From: Stentor coeruleus
Lineage: Eukaryota; Ciliophora; Heterotrichea; Heterotrichida; Stentoridae
Reading direction: 5' to 3'
NCBI GenBank assembly: GCA_001970955.1
Contig: MPUH01000037.1
Coordinates: 79,811-143,810, forward strand
DNA: 64,000 bases
Below, piece by piece: positions 21,510 to 33,810 of this stretch. Below the pieces are notes generated by a model that saw only the letters and a program-made list of their open reading frames with translations, searched no databases and was not told where the DNA came from. Each line of letters begins with the position of its first letter. Positions within the stretch are counted from its first letter, which is position 1. Made by a program: the position numbers and the translations under genes.

Positions 21510-23720
21510 CTAAAGAATAGAAAGTTTAAGCTCAGGATCAGTGATCTGCTTATTAATCAAAGTGATCTGTGACGGTAACCAAGCTATATCCTTCTGCTTA
21601 TTCCGCTCTATTTCCTCACACAAGACATTTGTCGCTTCAACTTTCGCATTATTTTTCATAGCAAGTTTAATATTTTCATCATCTCCTTCAAACAACGCCA
21701 AATAATTTTCCAAAACAGGAACATCAATTCCAATAGCATTTTCATTATCAGAGTCCGATTCACTAAGTGCTTCTGCAGCATTGGCCGCTTTCATTTTATC
21801 AGGTATTTTAACTTGTCCATAAGTTCCTTTTGGTCTCCATTTGTTACAAAACATATAAGGTGAAGGGATAAAGCATCCAGGATACTCATCATAATTAGCC
21901 CTAAGGATTTCTGAAGGAATAACTTGATATTCTGGTGAAGTTTCAGCAAGAGCATTTAAAGTCATATAACATCTTAAGCTTGGATGAGGTCTAACAGCAC
22001 TAACAGAATCAATAGCTGTAGGTTTATTAGCATTATTTGGTATAATAAAAAGTGGATCATCACGAAATTCACCTTTATCAAGACATATTGAATACTCTTC
22101 TTCAGCCCCTTGACGAAGTTCTCGATCTTTTTCTATTGGGACATAATGACTTGATGGTATTGGAAATACATCTGGGTAGTTGGCAAGTAAGAAATCTTGA
22201 GGTTCGATTGTCGTCATTGAATAATAAGTGTCAAAGTTGTTTAAAGGGATAATTTCAAGGGGTTTTTTAAACTCGTCAAGTGCATCTGAGAACTGCTCAG
22301 GAAAAAGTTTTTGTTTTATTGAACCTCCTGGCATGTCTACAGAAAAAGGGATGAAATCTTGTTTTCCTACTCCTATCAAATCTGCTTGTTTCCAGTCTAA
22401 AACAACGAATTCTCGAGCTTCTTGTCTTGTTTTGACGTTGTATTTAGCTAGAATGTCTCTGATTTTTTTAAGCCTTTTTTCCACTCTTAGTCTTATTATC
22501 ACCATACTCGCAGCTCTAACAAACCTATTCAACGGCAGTTGTCTTAAAGAAAACTCGTCATTTTGATACGCGTTCCAAGTTGGCATTTTATCAGGGAAAA
22601 ACTCAATTTTTACAATACTTTTGTCCATATCGATTTCATGGACATTTCTAAACAGATCTTTTTTCCTCAATTCTTTTAATCTTGTCATTTCTTTATCTTC
22701 CCTTCCATATCCTACTGATGCTATATACTCATCAGTAGGGTGTGGATCTCCTACACTAACATAGATTTTAAACTCTTTTTCTCTATCAAATTCTTCAAGT
22801 TTCCTATATTCAGTATTAAACTGTTGTTCAAAAATAACCCTATCAATCTCTTTTGGTGCTATAACTGTTTGTGGTACTTTACCTATAGATTTTGTAAACC
22901 TTGATAACTCAGGAAGTTTTTTTTTACCAGTAAAACTTTCCTTTGAACCTGTTAATAAATTTTTAATCACTGGTTCTTGTCTAATCGGTGAGGTATGTGA
23001 AGCCGAAGCTATAATTCTTGTTTTAATAGGTTTATAATCAAATTCACTTAACATAAACATAAACTCCATAGAAGATGTATTTGCTGAACGTCCTGTATAT
23101 ACAATCTCTAATATCTGTTTTCCTTTACCTGGTATTTCTCCAGTAACAGGTCCTATTATAATATCCGGATGATCTTCAGTAACTTTGATTTCATATTCAA
23201 AAGTTACAGGGACAATACATTCAAGTATTATATTTTTTTTAATTTGTTGACCAACATTACACTTTCCTAAGTCTATTAAAGCTGGAATGTATCTTTCATT
23301 ATAATTCATTACAGGATATGCGTGAATTGGGATGTTTATATTCCCTGCTGGGGTTAGAATTCTTAAACAATCATAATAATATCGCCATTCTGATGGGATA
23401 AAGTGAATAATAAGTGTTTCGTTCATCCCTGGAGCTAATTGACCTTTTTTGTTGTAATGAGGTTTGAAAAAAGGTGTTGTTGTTGGTAGGATACTTAAAC
23501 GTTGGGGTGTGCTGGATATATTACGTATTGATAACTTTAGGGCTTGGGTTTTTTTAACCTCATAACCGGCAAATGTTAAAACTGAAGGATTTGCTTCATA
23601 GATTGAGTTTTGGCCTATGGAGTCACATTTGGCTAAGTAGGGATTACTTGAGACTAGTTTGTTGATTAGTTTTGTACTTTCGATTTCGATGATATGCTCA
23701 GGGATAACTAGGGTGTCCAT
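21510..23720 (-). CDS. CFAP221: ciliary central-apparatus protein CFAP221 (PCDP1)
   Basis: 736 aa from ATG 23720. The frame stays open to 23795 but has no ATG there, and the protein family begins with a similar (V)(I)PEH segment, so I use the internal Met. Residues about 30-230 hold two Ig-like ASH/MSP-type beta domains, typical of cilia and centrosome proteins: PSVLTFAGYEV, PSEWRYYYDCLRI and IPIHAYPVMN are strong CFAP221 matches. The middle is charged and helical (FDREKEFKIYVSVGDPHP, RLRVEKRLKKIRDIL). C-terminal motifs include PHPSLR. Known family role: central-pair C1d projection protein that binds calmodulin and regulates ciliary motility. Fits a heavily ciliated cell. Confidence 0.85.
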   Translation of the reverse strand: MDTLVIPEHIIEIESTKLINKLVSSNPYLAKCDSIGQNSIYEANPSVLTFAGYEVKKTQALKLSIRNISSTPQRLSILPTTTPFFKPHYNKKGQLAPGMNETLIIHFIPSEWRYYYDCLRILTPAGNINIPIHAYPVMNYNERYIPALIDLGKCNVGQQIKKNIILECIVPVTFEYEIKVTEDHPDIIIGPVTGEIPGKGKQILEIVYTGRSANTSSMEFMFMLSEFDYKPIKTRIIASASHTSPIRQEPVIKNLLTGSKESFTGKKKLPELSRFTKSIGKVPQTVIAPKEIDRVIFEQQFNTEYRKLEEFDREKEFKIYVSVGDPHPTDEYIASVGYGREDKEMTRLKELRKKDLFRNVHEIDMDKSIVKIEFFPDKMPTWNAYQNDEFSLRQLPLNRFVRAASMVIIRLRVEKRLKKIRDILAKYNVKTRQEAREFVVLDWKQADLIGVGKQDFIPFSVDMPGGSIKQKLFPEQFSDALDEFKKPLEIIPLNNFDTYYSMTTIEPQDFLLANYPDVFPIPSSHYVPIEKDRELRQGAEEEYSICLDKGEFRDDPLFIIPNNANKPTAIDSVSAVRPHPSLRCYMTLNALAETSPEYQVIPSEILRANYDEYPGCFIPSPYMFCNKWRPKGTYGQVKIPDKMKAANAAEALSESDSDNENAIGIDVPVLENYLALFEGDDENIKLAMKNNAKVEATNVLCEEIERNKQKDIAWLPSQITLINKQITDPELKLSIL

Positions 23721-24298
23721 ATTTTGAATTATCTTTAGGGTCTTTGAGGTGTTAGGATTAGAAATGAAGGAAGTTATCCATTGTTGAATTCTCAAGCAAG
23801 ACTTAGTTTATAAAAATTTAAAAATTGCTAGTATTTATTAGCTTAGATAAGATAGATGCTATGAATTGAATAATAATTTAACCTAAAGTAAACCTTAAAT
23901 TCTAAAATAGATTAAAACTATATAATTTCAAATGATATTGAAATATTAAAGAAATTAGCCAGGATTTTGTGTTTTTAATCTTCTTGATTTCCTTGCTTTA
24001 AAATTTAAAAAATTATTACGTTCCAAATCTTATTTAAAATAATTTCTATAATATTTAATTTATATGGAAAGTTTATGGAAAGTTAATAATATCACTAATC
24101 ATTATCTTCAAAATCACACATGATTTGAAATCCTAACTATTTTTACATCTACAAAATCACAACTCCCACTCCATATTAAAATTTTATCTTTTCCTAATCA
24201 TTCAAGATCTAACATAAATATTCACTTCTCCTAAATTACATCAAAAAAAAACTATCTCAACAATAATCATCAACCAATGCATAATTCTACTTATATAA
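23721..24298. other. divergent intergenic region
   Basis: Separates the diverging CFAP221 and the 139-aa gene. No coding signal. The right half is C-rich and G-poor. TATATAA abuts the ATG at 24299. Confidence 0.5.
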
Positions 24299-24718
24299 AT
24301 GGATTACTTTAAAATAATTAGTACCCTTGGACTATTTCAAGATCCACAATCTTCAAGTCCTCATGCAAAATTCCTCCCCCCACTGAAGTGCATTCACAAA
24401 CCCAAGCAAAAATCTTCATATCATATTCTTAATGGACTTCACAGCTTATCTGAAAACTCAACACCTTCAAATACTCAGTTTCCTTTAAGAGTCTTAAAAA
24501 AACACCTTACTGAAAAACGTATTGATTTAAACTCGAAAACTAAAATCTCATATTCAAATGGATCTCATAATTCACCTTTAAAAAATCGACTAAGTAAAAA
24601 AACTACCCTTCCTCTTTTGCAAAAACCTCTTAAAAAATTCGAAATTAGTGAAGAAAATTTTGCTCTTAGTGGATGGGAAGGCTCACCTGGGTTTACTCAA
24701 AGTTATGGTAGAAATTAA
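24299..24718 (+). CDS. small basic protein, unknown
   Basis: 139 aa, single exon, strongly basic (many Lys/Arg) and Ser/Pro-rich, with no hydrophobic segment. Likely disordered. The C-terminus FALSGWEGSPGFTQSYGRN is the most ordered-looking part. ATG follows TATATAA, and the 5' flank is C-rich, both features of real genes here, which supports expression. No family recognised. Two-strand context: divergent from CFAP221 and convergent with the GH47-like gene. Confidence 0.6.
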   Translation: MDYFKIISTLGLFQDPQSSSPHAKFLPPLKCIHKPKQKSSYHILNGLHSLSENSTPSNTQFPLRVLKKHLTEKRIDLNSKTKISYSNGSHNSPLKNRLSKKTTLPLLQKPLKKFEISEENFALSGWEGSPGFTQSYGRN

Positions 24719-25229
24719 TATAATAAATGCAAATATTTTGATTTTTATGATAAAAGGATGTTTATAAAATGATGGAATTTTTTATTTTAGGGGTTTTTTT
24801 TGATGCTTATTAGGTTAGTGATACTTTATTACAAGTGGTTTATATTAATATACTATAAGTTTTTAAAATAGAATAATTAACTTAATAAGAAAAAAGTGCG
24901 GTGCTGATAGTGTTCTTTCTCTTATATATGCTCTTATATTAATCCCTTAAAAACAATAAATATTTAAATTATTAATACAAAAAATCTATTCACATCTTCT
25001 TCATAACATTTTTTTAGCATCAACTTATTATACCAGTTTTTCAATAAAATTTCAACATCATAAAATCCCTCCCTCGCATCAAACATTTCAACCTAACTTC
25101 ATAAAACCTAATTTCTTTACACTCCTCATCTAATCTAATATAAAATCCACATTATACCCTAAATCCTATCCACTTCTATATAAAATTATCACATCTCCAC
25201 AAATCCTTTCATCCATTTAAATACTTATT
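24719..25229. other. convergent intergenic region
   Basis: 3' flank of two converging genes. G-rich on the left and C-rich on the right (plus strand). No gene or RNA recognised. Confidence 0.5.
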
Positions 25230-26702
25230 CTAATGATATCCTAAAAAGTGTCCAGTAGTTGTCATCAAAGCCCTAACTAATCTGTTATCACTATAAATAA
25301 GCATAAGATACTTTAGTGTTTTCGATAAAAAGTCTTCAGGCATCATATCTTTCCCTAATATCGTAAATCCATATTTTCTCTTAAGCTTAGCTTTAATTGA
25401 ACTAAAAGCAAAACTAACAACTTTTCTAAAATTCCCATCAGAAGTAGCCTTTTGCATATAATAAGCGCTTTCAAATATCTCAGAAGGTATAGAAAAGTAT
25501 TTATCCTCCATAGTAATTTTATTAGCACTCAAATACAAATAATCAGCAGGAAGGTTTCCTCCAGTAAAAAACTTGAAACATGATGTCAAAAGTTTATGGG
25601 AAAATTTCAAAAGGGTCATATTAAAATTAACTAAACTTTCTTGACCAAGAACCCCAGCCCAAGCACACATTTTTAGATGCATTTTGTATTTAATATCATC
25701 CCCATTTCTTTCAACAAGCAAAATTTCCCCTTGATCGTTAGTATAAGGAAGTTTTTTTATTGTATAAGCTTTTGTTTTTTCATAGAGGTCTTTGAAAATA
25801 TTTGCGGTTTTGTTTGACAAAATCCAGTTGTTCCATAGGATTCTTGCTACTTCAGCTGATGAACTATCTGAAGTTATTGATCCTGAGTATTTAAGTTTAT
25901 TATTTTTTACTATAGCATATTGTGGTAAAACTTCATATTTTAAAAGATCTTCAATGTTGGAAATAACTTGTGATATAATAGTCATGTATCTTGAATCTCC
26001 AGTATGGAAATGTAATACATAAATTTCGTTTAAATTGAGTATGTGTTTAATAGAAATAGTATCGTAAAAACCTTGGGCTTTGTTTACATCGTAACTGCTA
26101 TAAGGGTACCAGTTTTCATACATTTTCAAAAGGAACTCACCTGCTGTTTTAGCTTTTTCTAATATGTTTTTATCTTTGCTTAGGTAAAAAGTACTTAAAA
26201 GTGCACCGATTTCTTGTGTGACCATATCATAAACATCGATAACCCCTTGCTCATGTAAATTTAGCTTTAGAATATACTCTGCTGTTCTGTTGTATTGATC
26301 TTTTTCACCTAATAAACATACTGAGTCTAGATTCATTATAGCCAATCTACTAGAACTTGATTTTTCACTATATCCTATACCTGTGACCGGGTTCCACAAA
26401 TCCTGATCAAGAGCTTTATCTTCTATAACAGCCCAAACATCTATAAGTTCAGAGTGAAATTCCAATCTTTTATCAGCCAAATACTTTTCATATTGAATTG
26501 ATAAGTAACTATTAGAATCTTCATGAATGCATTCATTAGGATGCCCTTCCCACAATTGGACCATTGTCTTAACAGAAGGTTTTTTACATGTTACTTTGTT
26601 TGAATAATCACCATCTGATGACAATTTGAGTAAAGCTTGGAGTTCTTTAGGTAAATTTTTAGCTTGGGCTGCTAAGATAAGCATAATGAAGTAGGACAAC
26701 AT
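25230..26702 (-). CDS. divergent secreted GH47 (alpha-mannosidase/EDEM)-like protein
   Basis: 490 aa, single exon. The N-terminus MLSYFIMLILAAQA is a signal peptide. GH47-like landmarks appear in order: a Leu-Asp-Ser segment (MNLDSVCLLGE near 122), TQEIGALLSTFYLSKD near 162 (family: a Gly-Gly-Leu-Leu-Ser-Ala-Tyr-type helix), a GFYDTI...LNLNEIYVLHFHTGDSRYM region near 210-240, CAWAGVLG near 347, and SEIFESAYYMQKATSDGNFR near 405 (family: PET-IES-FYL-R-TGD). Helix-barrel order is preserved, but several acidic and arginine residues of active GH47 enzymes are hard to place. It may be a lectin-like EDEM relative involved in ER glycoprotein quality control, or an inactive secreted derivative. The GH47 assignment is by pattern only. 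Confidence 0.55.
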   Translation of the reverse strand: MLSYFIMLILAAQAKNLPKELQALLKLSSDGDYSNKVTCKKPSVKTMVQLWEGHPNECIHEDSNSYLSIQYEKYLADKRLEFHSELIDVWAVIEDKALDQDLWNPVTGIGYSEKSSSSRLAIMNLDSVCLLGEKDQYNRTAEYILKLNLHEQGVIDVYDMVTQEIGALLSTFYLSKDKNILEKAKTAGEFLLKMYENWYPYSSYDVNKAQGFYDTISIKHILNLNEIYVLHFHTGDSRYMTIISQVISNIEDLLKYEVLPQYAIVKNNKLKYSGSITSDSSSAEVARILWNNWILSNKTANIFKDLYEKTKAYTIKKLPYTNDQGEILLVERNGDDIKYKMHLKMCAWAGVLGQESLVNFNMTLLKFSHKLLTSCFKFFTGGNLPADYLYLSANKITMEDKYFSIPSEIFESAYYMQKATSDGNFRKVVSFAFSSIKAKLKRKYGFTILGKDMMPEDFLSKTLKYLMLIYSDNRLVRALMTTTGHFLGYH

Positions 26703-27111
26703 TTTTATTATGTGTTAATCTATTATTTAATATAAAGATTAGTATGTAAATATAATGACATATGTGAAAAGTAAAGATTTTTGATAGTTAAGAATGTTTC
26801 ATCCTGCATGAAATTTACACATTAATAATGTCAGATAAAGTGATGCTTAAGGATTCTATAGGATCTGAGTTTTCAAAGGTATCTGATTGTTTACTTTCAG
26901 AGATTGGAATTTCTAAGTATTGATTGAAGCTTTGGGTGGAAAATACTTTTTTGCGATTGCTTCGATCGTTGCTATGCGAAAAAGATTAATGATTCAGGGA
27001 TTATTCAAGTATAATATTCTTGCATCAACTAAAATTATGATTAACCAATAAAAGAATCTAAAACAAACAGTAAATTTTCATATTGTACTACTAATTAAGT
27101 CTATATAAAAA
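26703..27111. promoter_or_regulatory. divergent promoter region of GH47-like gene and giant receptor 1
   Basis: About 400 bp between diverging starts. It contains a less AT-rich patch at 26940-26990 with an imperfect palindrome (TTTTTTGCGATTGC against GCTATGCGAAAAA). A minus-strand open stretch overlaps it (next entry). TATATAA lies just before the ATG at 27112. Confidence 0.4.
26815..26988 (-). other. orphan open frame, possible C-terminal exon or gene remnant
   Basis: The minus strand is open for ~55 codons ending at TAA 26815-26817 and reads like a protein end: NRKKVFSTQSFNQYL, then IPISESKQSD and LSITLSDIINV. There is no in-frame ATG and no obvious 15-nt intron joining it to one. It could be a pseudogene remnant or a missed short gene. 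Confidence 0.3.
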
Positions 27112-30100
27112 ATGCTTCTTGAAACTTTTTTTGCTTCTCTTATATCAGTTTCTTTAAGTATGCGTAATTGCGTAGCCTCGACAGCAGATACTTGTCTTGC
27201 TTGCTCAACTTTTCTTACAGGACAAGTTTGCACTCCCTATTGCCCTAGTATGTATTCTAATCAACTTTTTTATAATATCGACAACTCACAATATGTTGAA
27301 TGCACTTATTCTGGCTCAGCTCCTTTAACATTTCTTACTGATTTTTCACAGATCTCTAATCCTTCAGTTGACAAATCATTTAATCCTTTTACTAATCCCA
27401 ATAACATGAACTTTTTAGACTCATCACGAATCTCTCCCCTTAAAACTAAAGATAGAGGGCTTTATTTTAGTTATAACTCATATATGTATACAGATTATCA
27501 AAATACAGAAATTAACAAAATAGCTCCTAGAACTACAATAAAAGCATGGGTTCTTATTGATAAACCTGGAGTTTTTATTACTGCTCTTGACTCAAACAAT
27601 TATATTTACTATGATATGTTTGTTCATATGTATGGAGTTGATTCAAGAATTAATGCTTGTATTATTGATACCAATAATTGCTATTTTAATTATCATTCCA
27701 ATAGTATAAATTCACCAAACTATATGAGTGTGTGGTTTCATTTGATAATGCAGTATGAATTTTATTATTTAAAACTAGTCATTAGTTCTAAAATAAACAA
27801 AGAAGAGTTTGTAAGATCTTACGTAACAGATGTTGAAAATTCAATAGGACTAAATGGATACAACGAATTCTATTGGAAACTTGGTAACAGTTATGATTTT
27901 CAAGGTTTTTTATATATGGTTTCAGTTTTTAACGATATTGACGACTCATTACTTACATTTATAGACTCTCCTTCTTGTATGAGTAATCAATATTGGGATG
28001 GAGGATGTTTTGATTGTGATCCAAGTTGCTCAACATGGCCTTGGTGTGTTCGAAGTAGTAACTGTGAGATTTGTTTTTCAGATAAAGCAAGTGAATGCTA
28101 TGGGTATGATCAAGGTCAACATTCAGGAATTAGTGATTGTACTGATTATAATAACTGCATAGAATGCACGATAAAGAATTATTGCACAAAAGCTAAATTT
28201 GGATATTTTATTAATATATACTATATTAACAATCAAAATATAGAAACATATATTGAACCATATTTTGAATTATGGATGAAATATTATGAACTTAGTTATC
28301 TAATGCAGTCTGGGGCTAATGAAAATACAAACTATTTTAATAACCCTGAACCAGATGATTTTATTCCAGTTCCATGCCGAGGATATTATTTTGTTAATGG
28401 GGCATTTGGTCAATCAAGAGTAGATCTACTTTTACCAACAAATTTTTATATACACATATGGATCAAAGGATATTCAGGTCCAGCAATATCAAAAGCTTCA
28501 AATCTAATAATTTTAGCTGATGGAACTCTAAATGTAGTTTTAACTTCATATGATTATATATCAAGCACAAATCAAGTTATACAAGGGAGTTTGAATTCAA
28601 ATTGGCATTTTCTCTTTTTTCAATTTATATATAATGATTGGGATACTAGTATTATTCGATGTGTTGATCAAGTCTGTGAAAATACACTTACATATGCTTA
28701 TCAAGTTATAAGAGACACTAACAGTCTTTTAATAATTGGTAAAAGTTCTAATGATTCATATGATGGATTTTTGCTATATGTATTATTTACTACTATTCAA
28801 TTTAATTATTATATAGGAGATCCTGATAGTTGTTTAAAGTCAGAATGTGGTCCAGGTAAGATACCTAATAATAATTGTGATAATTGTGATTCTTCTTGCT
28901 CTTATTCATGTGTAATGAATAATCAATGCGGGCCTTGTCTTGATAAAAATTGTGAAGTATGCTTATCAATTACAAAGTGCGATTCATGTAAAGTTGGGTA
29001 TAATTTAGTATACAATGAATGTATACCTAATTCTATTGAATGTATTAATAATGATTTATTAATTGGTTGTACTTCCTGTCCAAGTGAAATGTATATTATA
29101 GATGGAACTTGCAAATTTTATTGTCCAACAGGATATATTATCGAAAATAGCTTTTGCGTACTTGTTAACTCAACTGTCTTCGACCTCAATTTTGATAATA
29201 TGCTAAAATTAGATACTATTGGAGGATTCACTGTAGGCCTTAATAGCACAAACACATATCCTGACTGGGATATAAATGATCCTATTCCAATAAAAAATAG
29301 AGGATACTATTTTAATGGGATGGCTCATATGAACAGTTCAGGATTAATAATTCATCACACTTTATATTTTAATAGCTGGGTTAAAATTATTGGTAGCGGG
29401 ATGCTTATAAGCAAATACGCATACTTTTCTAAAATTCGCATCTATGCTAGTTTGGATTCATTTTACTGTGAGATATTTAATAATTATCAAAGTTTTGAAA
29501 TTTTTGCTGTAGATGATTTATCAAAATGGGGATTCATTGAAATTGATTCTGAATATTCTCCAAATTTAATGTCAACAAAATCATCTGTTTATTGCAATAA
29601 TAAACTCTATGAAACTATTAGTTATGGATTTGCATTCAAAGATGATCCTAAATATGAATTTTTTATTGGGGACTATAATTATATAAATAGTTTTGAAAAA
29701 AGTAGTAATTTTCAAGGATTTATATGGTCTATGAGCATTTTTAATGAAAAACGTAGTGCTTGCTATAATTTTATAAGTAGTGGATGTAATGGATGCTCAA
29801 TTTGCCCTAGTAGCTTAATATGCTTAAGTGAATGTGAAAGTGATACATTTGAACCTAATTGTGAGTTATGTAATGAATGCTCATATGGATGTGTGAGTTC
29901 TATTTCTTGCTTTTTATGTAAAGACCCTAATTGCCTTAAATGCTCATCATTTAGTAACTGTGACCAGTGTTCTCAAGGATATAACCTTTTTAACAATAGC
30001 GAATGCAGAATCTGTCATCCAACTTGTGAAACATGTAAAACCTATAATTTTTCTGACTGCTTAACCTGCTCTTCAGGATATTTATACTATAACGATTTAT

Positions 30101-33100
30101 CTAGATGCTTACCATCATTATTATGTCCAACTAGTTATACTCAAGACAGTCTAAATCAAACATGCATTCCAGTTAATGATCTTAAAATATTTAGTTTATC
30201 TTTTACAGCATTAAAAGGTACATATAGAGATACAATCTCTCAAATCCTAGTTCAAAGCGGAGAAACTGATATTTATTATCCAAATTATGAACTTTCTGAT
30301 GTTGTAGCAACTAAAGATCGTGGAGTTTATTTTACCCAAAATTCTTTTATATCTTTGAAAACCCCATCCCAATCAAATTTGATTTTTGGACATACTTTTA
30401 CAATCTCTTTATGGATATTAGTAACTGCTAATGGGAGCATTTTTACCAGAACCTGTTTACAAGAAGTATATTTTGCTATTTCAGCTAATAGTGGAATAGT
30501 TATTACTTCAAAAATTCTTAATTGTATTAAAAATATGCATTTTTCATTACAACTGATATATGATTCTTGGCATATAATTCAAATAACAAAAGAAATTTTA
30601 GATGAAGGTGATAAAATAAGTGTTTATATTGACCTAAATTATGAATCTATTACTTATGTGTCTTATTATGAAGACCCAATTTATAACATTTCAACTGTTT
30701 TTGGGGATTCTCAATTAAGCTTTCAAGGCTTTTTGTGGTCAATAGATATCTCTAATACTTTTTCTTTACTTGATTATTCTCAGAATTCTGATAATATTTA
30801 CCCTTTGAATTTAAATGCTTCAATACCAAATTGTTTAATAAATACTTTTTATGTATCTTCTAATAACTCATGTGAAAATTGCTTAGCAAATTGTACATCA
30901 TGTGCTAATGCCTATATGTGTAGCCTTTGTCCAGATACTCTTTGTGCAAATTGTCCAGATTTTTCCTCATGTGAAAGCTGTAAAAATAATTCACAATTGA
31001 TTGATGGAAAATGTGTTTGCAATTCAGGTTTTAGTTATAATAAATATAAAGAATCTTGTGAATCTTATGAATCAACGATATGCTTTTATGGATGTAGTGA
31101 ATGTAAAGGAAGTGGAATTTTAGAATGTTTAGTATGTGAGGATAGCTTTGTGTTTATAGATGGGATATGTGAGAAGATACCAACTGGGTATGCAAATATT
31201 AGTATGGATTACAAGCCGGTAAAGTCAATTTGTTTTGAGCTTAAATTCGATAGTTTGGAAGGAATTCTTTTTGATAGTGTCAGTAAGGTCCCGGTACTAA
31301 CAGGAAATAGTCAGAAATTTTATCCAGATTTTGACGATGAAGATCCGTTTCCAGCTTATCTTAGAGGATATTATTTTGATGGAGTTAGCAGTATTATGAG
31401 AATGCCTGTGTTTCAAAACTACACAAAAAATCCTCTTATTCTTCCTCCATCCTGGGGTGTCAATTTATGGTTCATGCCTATACAGTCAGGTCCACTTTTA
31501 TACTCTAATAGCAGTAACTCAACTCTTTTTGCATTATCCCTTAATTCAACCCAAATTTTTTTTCATATTTTTCTTGAAGGTTTAGGCAATATTACTGTAA
31601 ACTCATCTGACCTTATATCATATGATAAATGGAATAATATATACATTTTCCTTAACTATACAAACTTAGAAAATACACTATCATTTTACATCAACAAAGT
31701 CTTAGATAAAACTGAATCCTTAAGTTCAGGTATTTTTACAAACATTTTCTCAAACATTTCTATATCAATAGGAGCAATTCAATATAAAAATTACTTTAAA
31801 GGATTCATTTATTATTTAGCATTTTATATAATAGATGAACTAAAATATTTGAATCAAGATTTAAACTGTTTAATTTGGAAAGATGGAACTTGTTTACCTG
31901 AATGCCCTATTACCTATTATTGGATAGGTCCCGAATATAATCAATGCCAAAAATGTTCTGATTTATGTTTAGTTGGATGTAGAAATGAACTTTCTTGTAA
32001 TCTTTGTGATGACCCATTATGTAAATATTGCACAAGTTATTCAAAAAATAATTGTAATCAATGTGCTGATTTAGCTACTAGTACTAATTCATGCACTTGT
32101 CAAGAGCCTAGCAAGCTAGATTTGACTACATATTCCTGCATAATTTGTAAAGAAAATGAGTATTTTAATGGAAAAACATGTATAAAATGTCCTGATAGAT
32201 GTGGCCAATGTGATGAAAATCAATGCTCCAAATGTGTAGAAAATGCTAAGTTTATTGAACAAGATTGTATATGCTCTTTAGGATATAATGGGACTTCAAC
32301 ATGCAATAAATCTATTCTAAATGTTGATCCTAAACTAACATCTTCCAACAACGTGATTCTTATATTTGATTCCCCTTTATCAACTATATCTATAGATTCA
32401 ATAAAACTTACATCTTGTGTTTCCCTCACTTTTTCTTTTAAACCCTGGTCTCCTGGTTATTATTACATCCCTATATCCTATAATGATGCTATATCTGAAA
32501 AATGTTCTCTTAATATTACTCTTAATACTCAATCTATTATATCTATATATAATGGAATACTTGAAACAAGTTTTTATAATTTTACTCTACATCCAAAATC
32601 TATAACAAACCTTGCAGCAAAAATTAAAACAAAATTAGTATCTCAAAAGGAAAGTGAGTCAGTAACTACAGCTTCAACTGCTGCTTCTGCTTCTGTGTCG
32701 ATGATAAATCCTAATCCAGCATGCTTATGGAGTTTTATAAATACTATACAGATGATTTGCTTTATTAGTTGGACAAATACTGAATTGACACCAAAATTTG
32801 CTGGACAACTTAAAGGGTTGAAAAAATATAATATGTTTCCTAATGCTTTTGAATACTTTGTGAGTGAGGAAGGAAATAAAAAACCATTTGATAAAGCGTA
32901 TGATTTTGGATATAAAACGAATTTATTATTGTTGAATAGTGGGAATTATTTATGTGCATTAATTTTTATGATTTTTGTGCTTTTTATATCACTTATTTTG
33001 AATAAATTTACACATGTCAAGCCGTTTTCATTTAGTTTTATTAAGATGAAAATAGAAAATACTATTAAAAATTATAAGTATGGAGCGTTTTTGAGATTTT

Positions 33101-33810
33101 GGATAACATGCTATATGGAAGTATTTGCAGCTGCATTGATAGCTGTCATTATGCTTGATTTTTCATCAGGGGGCTCTATTGCTAATTTCTCTATATCAAT
33201 TATCATTATAGTAATTCCTATATAGGCTGTTGTTACTTCAACTCCAATATTACTATTAGTATTTAGCTATAAAAATCGTTCAGAAATAGCTAATAAAAAT
33301 TCAGAATTAACAGCAAATTGGGGCACACTTTTCTATGAATTTAACAATGATAAAGGTATTGGAAGTTCAATGTATTATTGCTTTTTCTTTACTAGACGTT
33401 TCTTTTTTATTTTAATTCAAATCTTTTTACAAGAATACCCTGAAGTTCAGATTAGTCTAAATATGACAATTTCATGTGCAGTAAGTTTTATTTAGAACTT
33501 TTTTTATTTGTTAGCTTTAAGACCTTTTGGCGAACCAATATTAAATGCTTCACATATTATAAGTGAGTTATGTGTTTTTATTATATTTACTTTAGTTGGG
33601 TTTAGTATGACAAAAAAAGCTGATGAACTATTTGAAAATATTGATTTCGCATTAGTATTTTTAGTGAATTTTATTATGCAAGTGCAAATGGGAAGCTCGA
33701 TTTTAGTTTTTATAAAAAACATTTTTATTATTATTAAAATGAGAAGAAATAGAGTTATTCCGATTTCGAAAATATATAGTGTGTATCCTGATGCTACTAC
33801 AAAGACATGA
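27112..33810 (+). CDS. giant Cys-rich multi-LamG-like membrane receptor, paralogue 1
   Basis: Exons 27112-33210, 33226-33480 and 33496-33810, 2,222 aa. Introns are 15 nt: GTAATTCCTATATAG and GTAAGTTTTATTTAG. Signal peptide at residues 1-22. Five lectin-like (LamG/concanavalin-type) modules follow, each marked by (D/N/C)RG-YF near residues 115, 422, 730, 1070 and 1418 and closing with F(Q/K)GF(L/I)(W/Y). They alternate with CxxC-rich furin/TNFR-like blocks near 288-375, 574-690, 891-1030, 1240-1360 and 1584-1730. A beta-rich domain with many N-glycosylation sites (about 1731-1830) leads to six to eight membrane helices from about 1867 to the end, finishing in a short basic tail (KMRRNR). The membrane part resembles TRP/polycystin-like C-termini of large protist surface proteins in layout only. 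Probably a plasma-membrane receptor or sensor. Ligand unknown. Confidence 0.85.

Noticed and set aside
22052-22566. Plus-strand frames opposite CFAP221
   Set aside because: Antisense shadows of a well-supported ciliary protein gene, with no recognisable content.
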